Shown: one piece after another, positions 22,464 to 30,847 of the stretch
Layout: each line of letters opens with the position of its first letter
Numbering within the stretch: position 1 is the stretch's first letter
IMG/VR virus record: IMGVR_UViG_3300031878_000002
Coordinates: 1 to 43,370 of that record
Source: a virus
DNA: 43,370 nucleotides
Strand: one strand, 5' to 3'
Made by a program: the position numbers and the translations under genes
The notes under the pieces: generated by a model
The model's input: the letters and a program-made list of their open reading frames with translations, nothing else
The model's database searches: none
Told to the model about the DNA's origin: nothing

Positions 22464-24938
22464 ATGGCGAAACGAGCGTCTATCCGCCGCAAATTGGCTC
22501 GGCGTTTTCAAGCGAGTCAACAGTTCAGCAAGGCGTGGTATGTGGGCGACGCGACTCGCTCAGATAAGTTGCCGTCCGCTGAGATGAGCGTCGGCAATGT
22601 AGGTCTGTTCAATCGCGATGAGCAGGCGGCGATCTACGCCGCTTCAATCACGGCATGGGCTTGTGTCAAGTTCAGAGCGGACGCCGTCTCTAACATTGAT
22701 TTGGTTGTGCAAAGCGACCTTGATTCGCAGTTAGAGTATTCACCAGCTCGCGATTTTGTTGAGAATTCGCGAGAGCTGCTATGGCTGCTATCGGCGTCCC
22801 TTTTAGTGTTTGGCAGCGCTTTTCTGTACAAGGTTCGCAATGAATACGGCTTGCCTACTGCTGTAACCTTCATATCGCCGATGGACATAACAGTCCAGAG
22901 CGATTTGATGACTGGTGAGCCGTCTCGTTTTCTGCTGACGCATTCTCTTCAGGAAATTCCGCAACGTGACTTGATTTTCTTACGTTTGCCTACACCGCTA
23001 GGATCGCGGTACGGCAACGCTCCTTCCGATATTGTCCGTTATCGTGCGGTAGCGGAGCGCAACTTAGGCGAATGGTCGCGCCAATTCTTCGCTAACTCTG
23101 CTCGCCCAGATGGACTGCTCATCTTTGAAGGCATGATTACGCCTGAACAGCTTGAGCGGCAAAGGGAAGCATGGCAGCAAATGCGAAGCCCTAGCAATGC
23201 GTGGAAAACGTTTGTAGCAGGCTCAACACAAGGCGGCAAATGGACATGGCAACCTATCACGCCTCCGCCGACTGATTTGGCGATGCGAGATTTCTTGGAT
23301 CAAATTCGTTTTGATATCTGCGCCGCCTATCAAGTGCATCCTACCCTGTTAGGCGGTAGCCCGTCCGATCCGCTCGGTGCTTCAAACACTTACAACGATG
23401 TTTGGTTGAATCACATCAGGCACGTCGCCTTGCCGATGTTGTACATGATTTTGGAAGGCGTTAATCGGCAATGGCTGCTCCGCGACTTCTCTGACATTGG
23501 TTATGAGCTGCGCATTGAAGTTGACCTGAACAAGCTAAACCGAATCATTTTGGCAACGCCAGAACGCTTCAGTATGGCAGCGACCGCCTTTGGTAGCGGC
23601 ATCATGACCTTAGACGAGGCGCGCCAATTCGTAGGATTACCACAATCACCAATCGGCTTGCAGACGGACGCCGCTCGCGTCTTGCCGTTCTATCAAGGCG
23701 GCGTCTTGACGCTGAACGAGGCGCGCGCCGCGCTAGGCTTGGATGAGTTGCCGACAGGTGATGTTGTGTTGGTGAGCGGCGTCCCGACTCCTGTCGTCGA
23801 GATCGGCAAGTCTGTTCAGCAGACCTTGCTACCGCCACCTAATCCGACTCAATTGCCCTTGATTGCCGACTTGCCTGCTCAAGATGAATTAGCGCCTGAG
23901 GCGAAAGCGGACACCACGCTAAGCGACGAACAGATAGCCGAGCTGCGCCGTTGGCATTCGACGGTTTTGAGCCATGCGATTCAGCACGGCGACTTCAATG
24001 CTCCGTTCAAGCCTGCCAAATTGCCTCAAAAATTGGCGGATTGGATAGCTGAGCAATTAAAAGGCTATTGGAATCCCGACTTGATTTTTGAGCGAGCTGA
24101 AAGGCTTGAAATTGAAGCGCCTATTGAGGCAGCGGACGGTAGCGCCTTTTGGCGGCAATTGGAAAGCGATGGGAGTGAGCCGTCGCTGAACACGCTTTTC
24201 GCGGACTTGTTTGTGGAATCGCAGCGGCTCAGCGAGGACGATTGGGCTGAACTCGCGGCGCTTGTGAGCAGCACGCCGACAACGGACTTGGAAAGCGCAC
24301 TGTTGGTATGGTTCACCGAATGGCTAGAGCGCCATGCGCCTGATTATGAGCAGCGTTTTGCAAAGCATTTCGCAGGCGCGTTTGTCAGCGGAGTCAAGGC
24401 GGCTGATGAGCAGTTGCGTGGCGCGGTCGCCAAGCGCGATTTGACCTTCACAATTGATTGGAATCTAGTCGCGGACGAGGCGGTCTCTTACGCGCTTACG
24501 CAATCAGCGCGGCTAGTCAAGCAAATCAATCAAACGACGTTGCTGCAATTGCAGCGAGCGATTGCTGACGCGGTTAAGCAAGGCTATTCAATTGCTCGAT
24601 TGCGTGACGCCATTGCGCAGGTGTTCGCCGTGCAAGGTTACCCGCTTTCGCAGCAATTGCTAAATCGTGCGCAGCTGATAGCAGAGACCGAGCTGACCCG
24701 TGTTTACGCAGAAGGCGCTTTTGAGCGTTACAAGACCGCCGGCGTGACGCGCGCAATTTGGCAGACTGCGCAAGATAAGGACGTTTGCCCAATCTGCCGC
24801 TCTCGCCATAATGCGGTAAGCGATTTTCAGCGCGGCTGGCGATCGGCGTTAGACGGCGAATACCTGACTCCACCTGCGCATCCGCGCTGCCGTTGCTTCA
24901 CCTTACCTGTTGTCGAAGGCGTCACCAATGTCGGCTGA
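22464..24938 (+). CDS. Portal protein fused to MuF-like head protein
   Basis: An 824-aa protein; ATG at 22464 just after the previous stop. Residues about 1-430 match HK97-type portals: a lysine/arginine N-terminus, AASITAWACVKFRADAVSNI, AFLYKVRNEYG, DLIFLRLP, PTLLGG and MTLDEARQFVGLPQ. A proline-rich and acidic linker follows. The C-terminus is a MuF-like domain: LIAETELTRVYAEGAF, then W-QTAQDKDVCPICRSRHN (C775, C778) and PPAHPRCRC. Portals form the dodecameric DNA gate; MuF-type proteins are minor head components placed beside it, sometimes carrying effectors. Here the usual two genes are one reading frame. Confidence 0.9.
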   Translation: MAKRASIRRKLARRFQASQQFSKAWYVGDATRSDKLPSAEMSVGNVGLFNRDEQAAIYAASITAWACVKFRADAVSNIDLVVQSDLDSQLEYSPARDFVENSRELLWLLSASLLVFGSAFLYKVRNEYGLPTAVTFISPMDITVQSDLMTGEPSRFLLTHSLQEIPQRDLIFLRLPTPLGSRYGNAPSDIVRYRAVAERNLGEWSRQFFANSARPDGLLIFEGMITPEQLERQREAWQQMRSPSNAWKTFVAGSTQGGKWTWQPITPPPTDLAMRDFLDQIRFDICAAYQVHPTLLGGSPSDPLGASNTYNDVWLNHIRHVALPMLYMILEGVNRQWLLRDFSDIGYELRIEVDLNKLNRIILATPERFSMAATAFGSGIMTLDEARQFVGLPQSPIGLQTDAARVLPFYQGGVLTLNEARAALGLDELPTGDVVLVSGVPTPVVEIGKSVQQTLLPPPNPTQLPLIADLPAQDELAPEAKADTTLSDEQIAELRRWHSTVLSHAIQHGDFNAPFKPAKLPQKLADWIAEQLKGYWNPDLIFERAERLEIEAPIEAADGSAFWRQLESDGSEPSLNTLFADLFVESQRLSEDDWAELAALVSSTPTTDLESALLVWFTEWLERHAPDYEQRFAKHFAGAFVSGVKAADEQLRGAVAKRDLTFTIDWNLVADEAVSYALTQSARLVKQINQTTLLQLQRAIADAVKQGYSIARLRDAIAQVFAVQGYPLSQQLLNRAQLIAETELTRVYAEGAFERYKTAGVTRAIWQTAQDKDVCPICRSRHNAVSDFQRGWRSALDGEYLTPPAHPRCRCFTLPVVEGVTNVG

Positions 24939-25464
24939 GGATTTGGCGCGGTTCACAATCTACCTTTCACGGCGCGTTTCGCAACAGGCGCTCGAAGCCG
25001 CCTTATTGCAGGCGGCGCGCAAAACAGGCGTCGCGATGGAAAGCCTTGTCTTGCCAATTCCGCCTCCGCCTAATCGTCCATTAGCGCCTGTCTACACGCT
25101 CAACGGCAAGCCGAGCAAATTCAAGACTGAGAAGCAACGGCGTTACGTGCTATGGGCAATACGGACAGGCGCGATTCGCGTACCCTATCGCCGCACCAAT
25201 TCGCTGTACAGGAGCTTGACAAGCAAGGTTGAATTGGCAGGCGGTAGCGTCTACATCACAGTAGGGTCGAACAAGTCTTACGCGCCGTATGTGATAGGTT
25301 TCCCTAGACAGGCAGGCTTGGTCTATCCGCGCGGCTCAAATCAGCAGAGTTTTTATCATCGCCAAACAGGGCATAAGAGCTTGCCAGAGCAGATTAGCCG
25401 TCAATTGCCACGCCTGATGCGCGTTTTCATAAACGAGCTGCAGAACAACCTTTCCACGCCTTAA
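24928..25464 (+). CDS. Head-tail or tail-completion protein candidate (178 aa)
   Basis: ATG at 24928 overlaps the portal stop; a TTG at 24910 is a weaker alternative. The protein has KPSKFKTEKQRRYVLWAIRTGAIRVPYRRTNSLYRSL, a pattern I associate with small phage virion morphogenesis or HK97 gp10-like completion proteins, and SYAPYVIGFPRQ afterwards, then a helical C-terminus (QISRQLPRLMRVFINELQNNL). It is basic and soluble. Its location between portal and capsid is slightly unusual for tail completion. The assignment is by pattern and context only. Confidence 0.5.
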   Translation: MSAEDLARFTIYLSRRVSQQALEAALLQAARKTGVAMESLVLPIPPPPNRPLAPVYTLNGKPSKFKTEKQRRYVLWAIRTGAIRVPYRRTNSLYRSLTSKVELAGGSVYITVGSNKSYAPYVIGFPRQAGLVYPRGSNQQSFYHRQTGHKSLPEQISRQLPRLMRVFINELQNNLSTP

Positions 25465-25496
25465 GGCTTCTCTCATCATTCTCTCATCTAAGGTGC

Positions 25497-25524
25497 TTGA
25501 CAATGGCTTGAAGTGTGCTATCCT
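25497..25524 (+). promoter_or_regulatory. Sigma70-like promoter for the moron gene 25594-25986
   Basis: TTGACA (25497-25502), 16-nt spacer, TATCCT (25519-25524). The predicted start near 25531 gives a leader of about 60 nt containing repeated AAGAGC units (CAAGAGCTGCAAGAGCAAC). It stands inside the late operon and precedes a single gene followed by terminators. Confidence 0.7.
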
Positions 25525-25593
25525 TTCCATAGCTAAGCAGCAAGAGCTGCAAGAGCAACAAGAGCAACTAGGGAAATAAGGAAGGGAATAACC

Positions 25594-25986
25594 ATGATCG
25601 ATCTCAACATTCAAGATTACGACTTGCCTGTGTACGCATATGATTTTCGGCAGCGCGCTTTGCTGACTTTTGACGGCGTCGAGGTTACAGGGCTTTCTAA
25701 GCCTATTCGCAAGGTTTGGGCGATCCAGACTGTTTCATCTTTTCTAGCTTCTATCCAGCCGTTGATTTTCTGGTCGCCTAGCCCTTCAGAAGCGGCGGCG
25801 CCGTATGTGTATGCCCGAGTCGGGAAAGTGTTTTACCGCTTCTCAAGGATTGATTACTCCCTATCAAAGCGGAATGGCTTGAAAGGAGTTTTTGGCGCTG
25901 GCAGCTTTACAAGCCCAGAAGACCTCGTGAGCATATCGCCCTGCTGGTTCGCCACGATCATTGAGGCGTACCATTATAACGTATAA
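25594..25986 (+). CDS. Unknown 130-aa protein, moron-like
   Basis: ATG at 25594, after an AGGAAGGG ribosome site. I do not recognise the protein: aromatic-rich, with strands such as LPVYAYDFRQRALLTFDGVEV and PYVYARVGKVFYRFSRIDY, no membrane helix, C-terminus IEAYHYNV. It has its own near-consensus promoter (25497-25524) and two rho-independent terminators (25992-26017, 26027-26050), which is the architecture of a moron: an autonomously expressed gene inserted between head genes. Such genes often protect the host from other phages or alter the lysogen, but nothing here shows that directly. Confidence 0.75.
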   Translation: MIDLNIQDYDLPVYAYDFRQRALLTFDGVEVTGLSKPIRKVWAIQTVSSFLASIQPLIFWSPSPSEAAAPYVYARVGKVFYRFSRIDYSLSKRNGLKGVFGAGSFTSPEDLVSISPCWFATIIEAYHYNV

Positions 25987-25991
25987 TCCTC

Positions 25992-26017
25992 AGCGCCCGA
26001 AAGGGCGCTTTTTATTT
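25992..26017 (+). terminator. Rho-independent terminator 1 after the moron
   Basis: AGCGCCC, GAAA tetraloop, GGGCGCT (25992-26009), then TTTTATTT. It lies 6 bp after the stop of 25594-25986. Confidence 0.9.
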
Positions 26018-26026
26018 CAGTCAACT

Positions 26027-26050
26027 AAGACCGCGCAGGCGGTCTTTTTT
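26027..26050 (+). terminator. Rho-independent terminator 2 after the moron
   Basis: AAGACCGC, GCAG loop, GCGGTCTT (26027-26046), then TTTT. It follows the first terminator by 9 bp, giving a double stop before the capsid gene. Confidence 0.9.
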
Positions 26051-26099
26051 GTTCCTTCTCACAAGTGCTTTGCTAAGTTCGCTATAGAGGAGAGGCGTT

Positions 26100-28247
26100 A
26101 TGAGCTGTGAGTTTGCCTTTGTCCGCGCAACAGACGGTGACCATATTCAAGGCTATTTGGCGTTATGGGGAACGCCCGATCAGCCTGACTGTTTCGGTAC
26201 GTGGTTCGATCGCGACGAGCCGCCTGACTTCGGCTTGATTGACGGAGCGCCGATCCGCCTGCTGTATGAGCATGGGCAAGACCCTGAAGTCGGCAAGACG
26301 GTAATCGGCAAGGTTGTGCGCACATGGCATGACGATATCGGCGTCGCCTTTGAAGCGGTCTTGTTTTCAGATAATCCGCATTATCGGAAGGTGCGCGATG
26401 AAATCAAGCTCGGCTTGTTAGGTGTCAGCAGCGCGTCCGCTGAACATCTCGCCGAGTTTGATGCGAATGGGCGATTCAGGACATGGCTGCTATCTGAGGT
26501 CAGCCTTACGAAACGTCCGTGCGAACCGCGCATGAAGGTATTGCATGTCGAGTTAACGCGCGATGCGATTCCTGTCTACCGCGCTAAGTTGATTGCAGAT
26601 GAGCCTGTGAGGAGAGATGGAATGGCTACTACACGGTCTTTTGAGGAAATGGGCATTCCGCCCGATGTTGACGCGACTCAGCTCCTGTCTTCATTGATTG
26701 AGCGGGACGGTGTTGAGAGCGTCGTCGCGCTTGTGAAGGCGATGCTAGGCGTCGATACCTTACCGAGCAACATGGCAGAGCTTGCCGAATCCGTCGCGCA
26801 ATCGGCGAAGTCGGAAGTTGCCGTTAGCGACGCGGACGACGCGCCTGATGATGAGACGGCTGAAGAAGACGAGGACGCTACGGAAACCGCTAAGCCTAAG
26901 CCCGTCCGTCCGCGCCAAAAGGTCGCAGCCGATCCTAAGGCGGTCGCCCAAGAGATGCTGCGCATGGTTATGCAGCAGCCTAAGGAGCGCAAGCCTGTGA
27001 TTACTGGAGTCTACGATTCGTTTTACGATTCCTTCACGCCCGGTCAATTGGCGTTTGGGTATCAGACAGTGCAGCATCTGGTCAAAGCTGGACGCTTGGA
27101 AAGCACGGCGTTGCGCGGCGACTTCATGGCTAAATTGGCGGCTAAGACTCGTGCTGAGGTTGCTCGCGGCGCATACGCGCGGCTCATGCCGCCCTACCGC
27201 GCCAATGAAGTCGTGCATACGGGGCAAGCGGGATTCGGCGCGGAATGGATGCAGACCTTGCCCGGCACGGAGCTGTGGGAAAAGGTCTATAGCGAAGCTC
27301 GCCTTTTCAACGCGCTTGTCGAGCGCGGGTTGAACTATGGCGAAATCCCGCGCGGTCACAATCAAGAGACCATTTTGGTCGAAGGGCCTAGTCCGATTTT
27401 CTATGTCACGGGCGAAGTCACTGACGTTGCTTCAGGAAGCGCCGACCCAACTCCTACGTTGGCGACTTCAAAGGTGGGTACAGCTCAGCGCACGCTTAGT
27501 ATCAAAAAGCTCGGCGCGGCTGTTGTCTTGTCGCGCGAGATGCAAGAGGACACGATCTTTGATGTTCTCAAGCAAACGTTCACCCAACTGCAGCGTAAGG
27601 CGGTTGAAGAGATTGAGTACATCTTGATTAACGGCGACACGGCGACAGCAGCCAACACGAACATCAATCTGATCAACGGCACGCCGAGCGCAGCCCCGAC
27701 ACGCCCGTCTTACCTGCTCTTCAACGGCATTTTGAAGCTGCCGTTGGTCACGAATACGGCGCTCGCCTATGATGCAGGTAACACGCTGACGCCTGCCGTG
27801 TTCCTTGAGCTGCTCAAGCGCTTGCCTGCCGCTGATCAAATCCCTAACGACCGCCTGTTGTTTGTGATGGACATGGACACGGCAATCAAGACGATGTCGC
27901 TCGCCGAAGTTCATACGCGCGATGTTTTCAGTTTGGCGACTCTTGAGAACGGCATGTTGCCTTTCCTGTACAAGATTGGCGTCTTGCCGAGCGCTTTCAT
28001 GTTCAAGGGACGGGCTTCAGACGGCAAGCGGGAGTCTAACGACGCGAACAACAATCGCGGTCGTATCGCGCTAGTTCGCGCTGACCGCTGGGCTTTCCGT
28101 TACAAGCGCCCAATTGAGATCGAGACGGATCGCAACGTTTACACCGATAGCACGACCGTCGTGTGCTTCCTCCGTTGCGGCTTCACTAACTTTGCTGACA
28201 CGACGGGCGCGACGGCAGCCTACAATGTGAGCGTGTCGATCAACTAA
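26100..28247 (+). CDS. Prohead protease-scaffold-major capsid protein fusion
   Basis: A 715-aa protein; ATG at 26100 with GAGGAGAGG upstream. Residues 1-170 are an HK97 prohead protease (U35): LYEHGQDP (H58), IGKVVRTWHDDIGVAFEAVL, LGVSSASAEHL (S110/S111) and LLSEVSLTKRPCEPR. Residues about 175-300 are acidic and helical (DADDAPDDETAEEDEDATE), as in an HK97 delta/scaffold domain. Residues about 300-715 are an HK97-fold capsid: ARLFNALVERGLNYGEIPRG, IKKLGAAVVLSREMQEDT, EYILINGDT and a C-terminal strand region. Protease and capsid are usually separate genes. An internal ATG at residue 175 with its own ribosome site could make capsid precursor alone. Confidence 0.9.
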   Translation: MSCEFAFVRATDGDHIQGYLALWGTPDQPDCFGTWFDRDEPPDFGLIDGAPIRLLYEHGQDPEVGKTVIGKVVRTWHDDIGVAFEAVLFSDNPHYRKVRDEIKLGLLGVSSASAEHLAEFDANGRFRTWLLSEVSLTKRPCEPRMKVLHVELTRDAIPVYRAKLIADEPVRRDGMATTRSFEEMGIPPDVDATQLLSSLIERDGVESVVALVKAMLGVDTLPSNMAELAESVAQSAKSEVAVSDADDAPDDETAEEDEDATETAKPKPVRPRQKVAADPKAVAQEMLRMVMQQPKERKPVITGVYDSFYDSFTPGQLAFGYQTVQHLVKAGRLESTALRGDFMAKLAAKTRAEVARGAYARLMPPYRANEVVHTGQAGFGAEWMQTLPGTELWEKVYSEARLFNALVERGLNYGEIPRGHNQETILVEGPSPIFYVTGEVTDVASGSADPTPTLATSKVGTAQRTLSIKKLGAAVVLSREMQEDTIFDVLKQTFTQLQRKAVEEIEYILINGDTATAANTNINLINGTPSAAPTRPSYLLFNGILKLPLVTNTALAYDAGNTLTPAVFLELLKRLPAADQIPNDRLLFVMDMDTAIKTMSLAEVHTRDVFSLATLENGMLPFLYKIGVLPSAFMFKGRASDGKRESNDANNNRGRIALVRADRWAFRYKRPIEIETDRNVYTDSTTVVCFLRCGFTNFADTTGATAAYNVSVSIN
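26609..26624 (+). promoter_or_regulatory. Internal ribosome site and in-frame ATG inside the protease-capsid gene
   Basis: GAGGAG at 26609-26614 lies 7 nt before an in-frame ATG at 26622 (residue 175, MATTRSFEEMG). Initiation here would give a 541-aa scaffold-capsid product lacking the protease. Confidence 0.6.
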
Positions 28248-28257
28248 GGGGGTTGCC

Positions 28258-28605
28258 ATGCTGCTGAACATTAAGCAAGGGCAAATCGGGAGTGTGTTGC
28301 GCAGGGTTGTCAGTGCCTCAGGCGCTGACAGCCTGCGCCTCGCGGAAGGCGGCGTTTTGAGATTGACGGGATCGACCGCGTATGACGTGACTTTGGGTCG
28401 TCCTCGTGTCGGCGCGGAGCTGATTGTGGTCAATCGCGGTAGCGCGGCAATCACGGTAACCTTTCCGATCGGTTTTACGTGGGACGGCACTAATCGCCGC
28501 GCTAGTTTTCCTGCTAACGCTGTAATCTATGCAGTCGCGGAATCCGATGCTCGGATGATCGTCATCTCGACTGTCGGTGCGATTACCTACTCGAATCCGT
28601 CATGA
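28258..28605 (+). CDS. Small beta-rich structural protein (115 aa), possible head decoration
   Basis: ATG at 28258 with an AAGGGGG site. It lies 10 bp after the capsid gene, the usual place of a decoration or head-stabilising protein. The sequence is all-beta in character (GGVLRLTGSTAYDVTLG, AELIVVNRGSAAITVTFPIGFTWDG) and ends VGAITYSNPS. No cysteine or membrane segment. It overlaps the next gene by 4 bp (ATGA). The decoration role is inferred from location and composition only. Confidence 0.55.
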   Translation: MLLNIKQGQIGSVLRRVVSASGADSLRLAEGGVLRLTGSTAYDVTLGRPRVGAELIVVNRGSAAITVTFPIGFTWDGTNRRASFPANAVIYAVAESDARMIVISTVGAITYSNPS

Positions 28606-29429
28606 CGACTAAGCCACTGTTGCGAGTCGGCGAATTCAAGACGCTCGCCAATATCACTTCAAACAGCGCCGATTCGCAACTTTTGACGCTAATCGAGGCT
28701 GAGAGCGAATTCGTCACGGCGCGTTGCCAAAGGCGATTCGATCCGCATGTCGTGACGTTACGTTACACCGCCGCGCCGACTTATCGCGGCGGTAACGTAT
28801 CGTCGTCAAATCGCCGCGTTCTATTGCTAGACTACGATGTTCAAAAGCTCATCAGCGTGACAAACGGCGATTCGGCGCAAACGGCTATCGCGCTCGCCGA
28901 TGTTGAGCTTGACAAGACGTTGCGCACATTGCGCCTGTTGAGCGACACGCTCATATGGCAAAGCGATGTTGCGGACGGCAAGTTCATCGAAGTCAAGGCG
29001 GAATGCGGGTATGGCTACCGATTTGAGAATAAGGGTAAGACGCTTAGCGCTGCGCTGAACAATACCGCGACGACCTTTCAAAGCGCAGGCGCTTTTGAGC
29101 GCGGGCAACTCGTCAAAATAGATGATGAGTTTCTGTACATTACCGCTGTGAACGCTCCGACTTACACGGTCGAGCGCGGCGCTAACGGGACGACGGCGGC
29201 TGCACACGCGAATGGCGCGGCGATTTTAGAGTTCGACGCTCACCCGTCTATCAAGGATTATGTGAAGCGCGGCGTTCAGCTCCGCTTATCTCAGACGGGC
29301 GCGGTCGTGATCGGGACTAACGCGGCAGGCGATCCGATCCTTCAAAGCATCGGATCGGCGCGCGCGGCGCTTGTGCAGAGCCTTGCTTTAGAAGGCTTAG
29401 TGGATTTGAAAGGTTTTGGCGGCGTATGA
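28602..29429 (+). CDS. Head-tail connector (gp6-like)
   Basis: A 275-aa protein; the ATG overlaps the previous stop. The N-terminal part VGEFKTLANITSNSADSQLLTLIEAESEFVTARCQRRFDP is typical of phage gp6-like/DNA packaging connectors that stack under the portal. A beta-rich inserted segment (QLVKIDDEFLYITAV, YTVERGANGTTAAAH) follows and a helical C-terminus (HPSIKDYVKRGVQLRL, RAALVQSLALEGLVDL). Its place after the capsid agrees. It would build the ring that joins head and tail. Confidence 0.7.
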   Translation: MTTKPLLRVGEFKTLANITSNSADSQLLTLIEAESEFVTARCQRRFDPHVVTLRYTAAPTYRGGNVSSSNRRVLLLDYDVQKLISVTNGDSAQTAIALADVELDKTLRTLRLLSDTLIWQSDVADGKFIEVKAECGYGYRFENKGKTLSAALNNTATTFQSAGAFERGQLVKIDDEFLYITAVNAPTYTVERGANGTTAAAHANGAAILEFDAHPSIKDYVKRGVQLRLSQTGAVVIGTNAAGDPILQSIGSARAALVQSLALEGLVDLKGFGGV

Positions 29430-29929
29430 CGATAACCGTCGAGTTGTGCGAGCGCATTGCAGAGTGCATAAGGCAAATTCAGGGCGTCAAGCGTTGTTTT
29501 GAGCTGCCGCCGACGGTAGCGCCAAATGACATTGAAGCGCCATTGGCGTATATCGTCCCTCAAGACGTGGTGAACGCTTTACCGTTTGGGCAGGCGGGTT
29601 CGCAAATCGTAACGCGCAATTTTCAGGTTGTTTTTCTGGTCTCGGAGCTTACGTCCTCGCTAGGCATTGACGACGGCGACAAGGGCGTTACGGCGGCGAG
29701 GACGGCGCTCAACATTTGCGATCGCACCATTCGGTATTTCCTAGACAATCCGCGCTTGCAAGTCCGCTCGAATGGCGTGCTGTTGCAGGACGCTTTTGCT
29801 AAGTTGAGTGGTGACGTGAGCATCACGGCGTCTGGGCTGCTCACAACGAATTACGCGGAGCGCGACTTTCTAGGCTTCACAATGAACATGGCAGTCGCGT
29901 ATCGGTTAATCACGGATCAGGTCAATTGA
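29426..29929 (+). CDS. Tail terminator/completion protein candidate (167 aa)
   Basis: ATG at 29426 overlaps the connector stop by 4 bp. The protein starts with a helix (VELCERIAECIRQIQGVKRCF), then strands and helices (YIVPQDVVNALPFG, GVTAARTALNICDRTIRYFLDN), ending in a beta segment (FLGFTMNMAVAYRLITDQVN). The arrangement resembles small tail terminator proteins located just before the major tail protein in siphoviruses. It would cap tail-tube growth. Assignment by gene order and size. Confidence 0.55.
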   Translation: MTITVELCERIAECIRQIQGVKRCFELPPTVAPNDIEAPLAYIVPQDVVNALPFGQAGSQIVTRNFQVVFLVSELTSSLGIDDGDKGVTAARTALNICDRTIRYFLDNPRLQVRSNGVLLQDAFAKLSGDVSITASGLLTTNYAERDFLGFTMNMAVAYRLITDQVN

Positions 29930-29942
29930 CGGAGGGACGGAC

Positions 29943-30791
29943 ATGCCGAAAGGTTACGGCGCTGGACTTCAGACAGCGCTCCTCTATCTGGTGAACGATG
30001 ATGGCTACCCGACGGGTCAAACCGCGACCCTGAACAACGGCAGTTCATCGAATGCTTATTACTTGCCCGATGTTCGCACGGCGCAGATCGCTTTTGCGGA
30101 CGCTACCGTTGTAGACGTTACGGGCGGCGATAAACCGCGTTTGGCGAGCTTCAACTTCGGCGGACGGCAACTGAGCCAATTCGACATGGTATGCCCTTTG
30201 ATTGACCCTGCGCTCGTAGCGCTTTTATCAGGCTCGACCGTCGACTCGACAAACCAAAAGTTTGAGCAGTACAGCACAAATACCAATCGCGACCTGCCTC
30301 GTGTTGGCGGAGTCATTTTGCAACAGCGCTTTCAAGAGAAGGATGGCGGCGCATCAAAGATTCGGTCGCTTGTGATTCCGCGCGCGGAGCTGACGATCAA
30401 GACGGGCGGTTTTGAGTTCCAAGCGCCGGCTGATGTGACTATCACAGTCAATCCGCTGATGGCAACTCGGTCAGCCAACGGTATTCCGTTCAGCAGCTTG
30501 GGCATGGGCTTAGAGGACAACCGAGTCGACCACTACGAGATTATCAGCGGCAAGCGGCTGCATTTGGTGGTGTTGCGCGGCAACGGCGCGGCGACGACCG
30601 TGACAGGCGCGTATCGCCCAACATCAGCGGACACGAGCCATACTAACGGATCGAACTGGCTCGCCATCAACGGTGTCGGCACGGCGTTGAGCAGCGTTAA
30701 CACAACGACCGCCGTTTTCACTTTCAGCACAGCTCCGTCGGCGGGCGCTTACGCGGCGATCCTGTACGAGACAGACTTCGTCACGCCGTAA
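29943..30791 (+). CDS. Major tail tube protein
   Basis: A 282-aa protein; ATG at 29943 after a GGAGGG site. It lies between the terminator-like gene and the frameshifted chaperones, the fixed place of the siphoviral tail tube gene. The sequence is beta-rich and glycine/threonine-rich (DATVVDVTGGDKPRLASFNFGG, LRGNGAATTVTGAYRP), with a C-terminal Ig-like tail region. A strong rho-independent terminator follows at once (30806-30831), as expected for a very abundant product made above the level of downstream genes. Confidence 0.75.
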   Translation: MPKGYGAGLQTALLYLVNDDGYPTGQTATLNNGSSSNAYYLPDVRTAQIAFADATVVDVTGGDKPRLASFNFGGRQLSQFDMVCPLIDPALVALLSGSTVDSTNQKFEQYSTNTNRDLPRVGGVILQQRFQEKDGGASKIRSLVIPRAELTIKTGGFEFQAPADVTITVNPLMATRSANGIPFSSLGMGLEDNRVDHYEIISGKRLHLVVLRGNGAATTVTGAYRPTSADTSHTNGSNWLAINGVGTALSSVNTTTAVFTFSTAPSAGAYAAILYETDFVTP

Positions 30792-30805
30792 TCTGTAGCG
30801 CGTTT

Positions 30806-30831
30806 AAGGGCGACGGTGAGTCGCCCTTTTT
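30806..30831 (+). terminator. Rho-independent terminator after the tail tube gene
   Basis: AAGGGCGAC (30806-30814), GGTGA loop, GTCGCCCTT (30820-30828), then further T residues. It ends next to the ribosome site of the tail chaperone gene, so read-through sets chaperone, tape measure and tail-tip levels. Confidence 0.92.
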
Positions 30832-30847
30832 GGAGGCAGAGGTGGTC

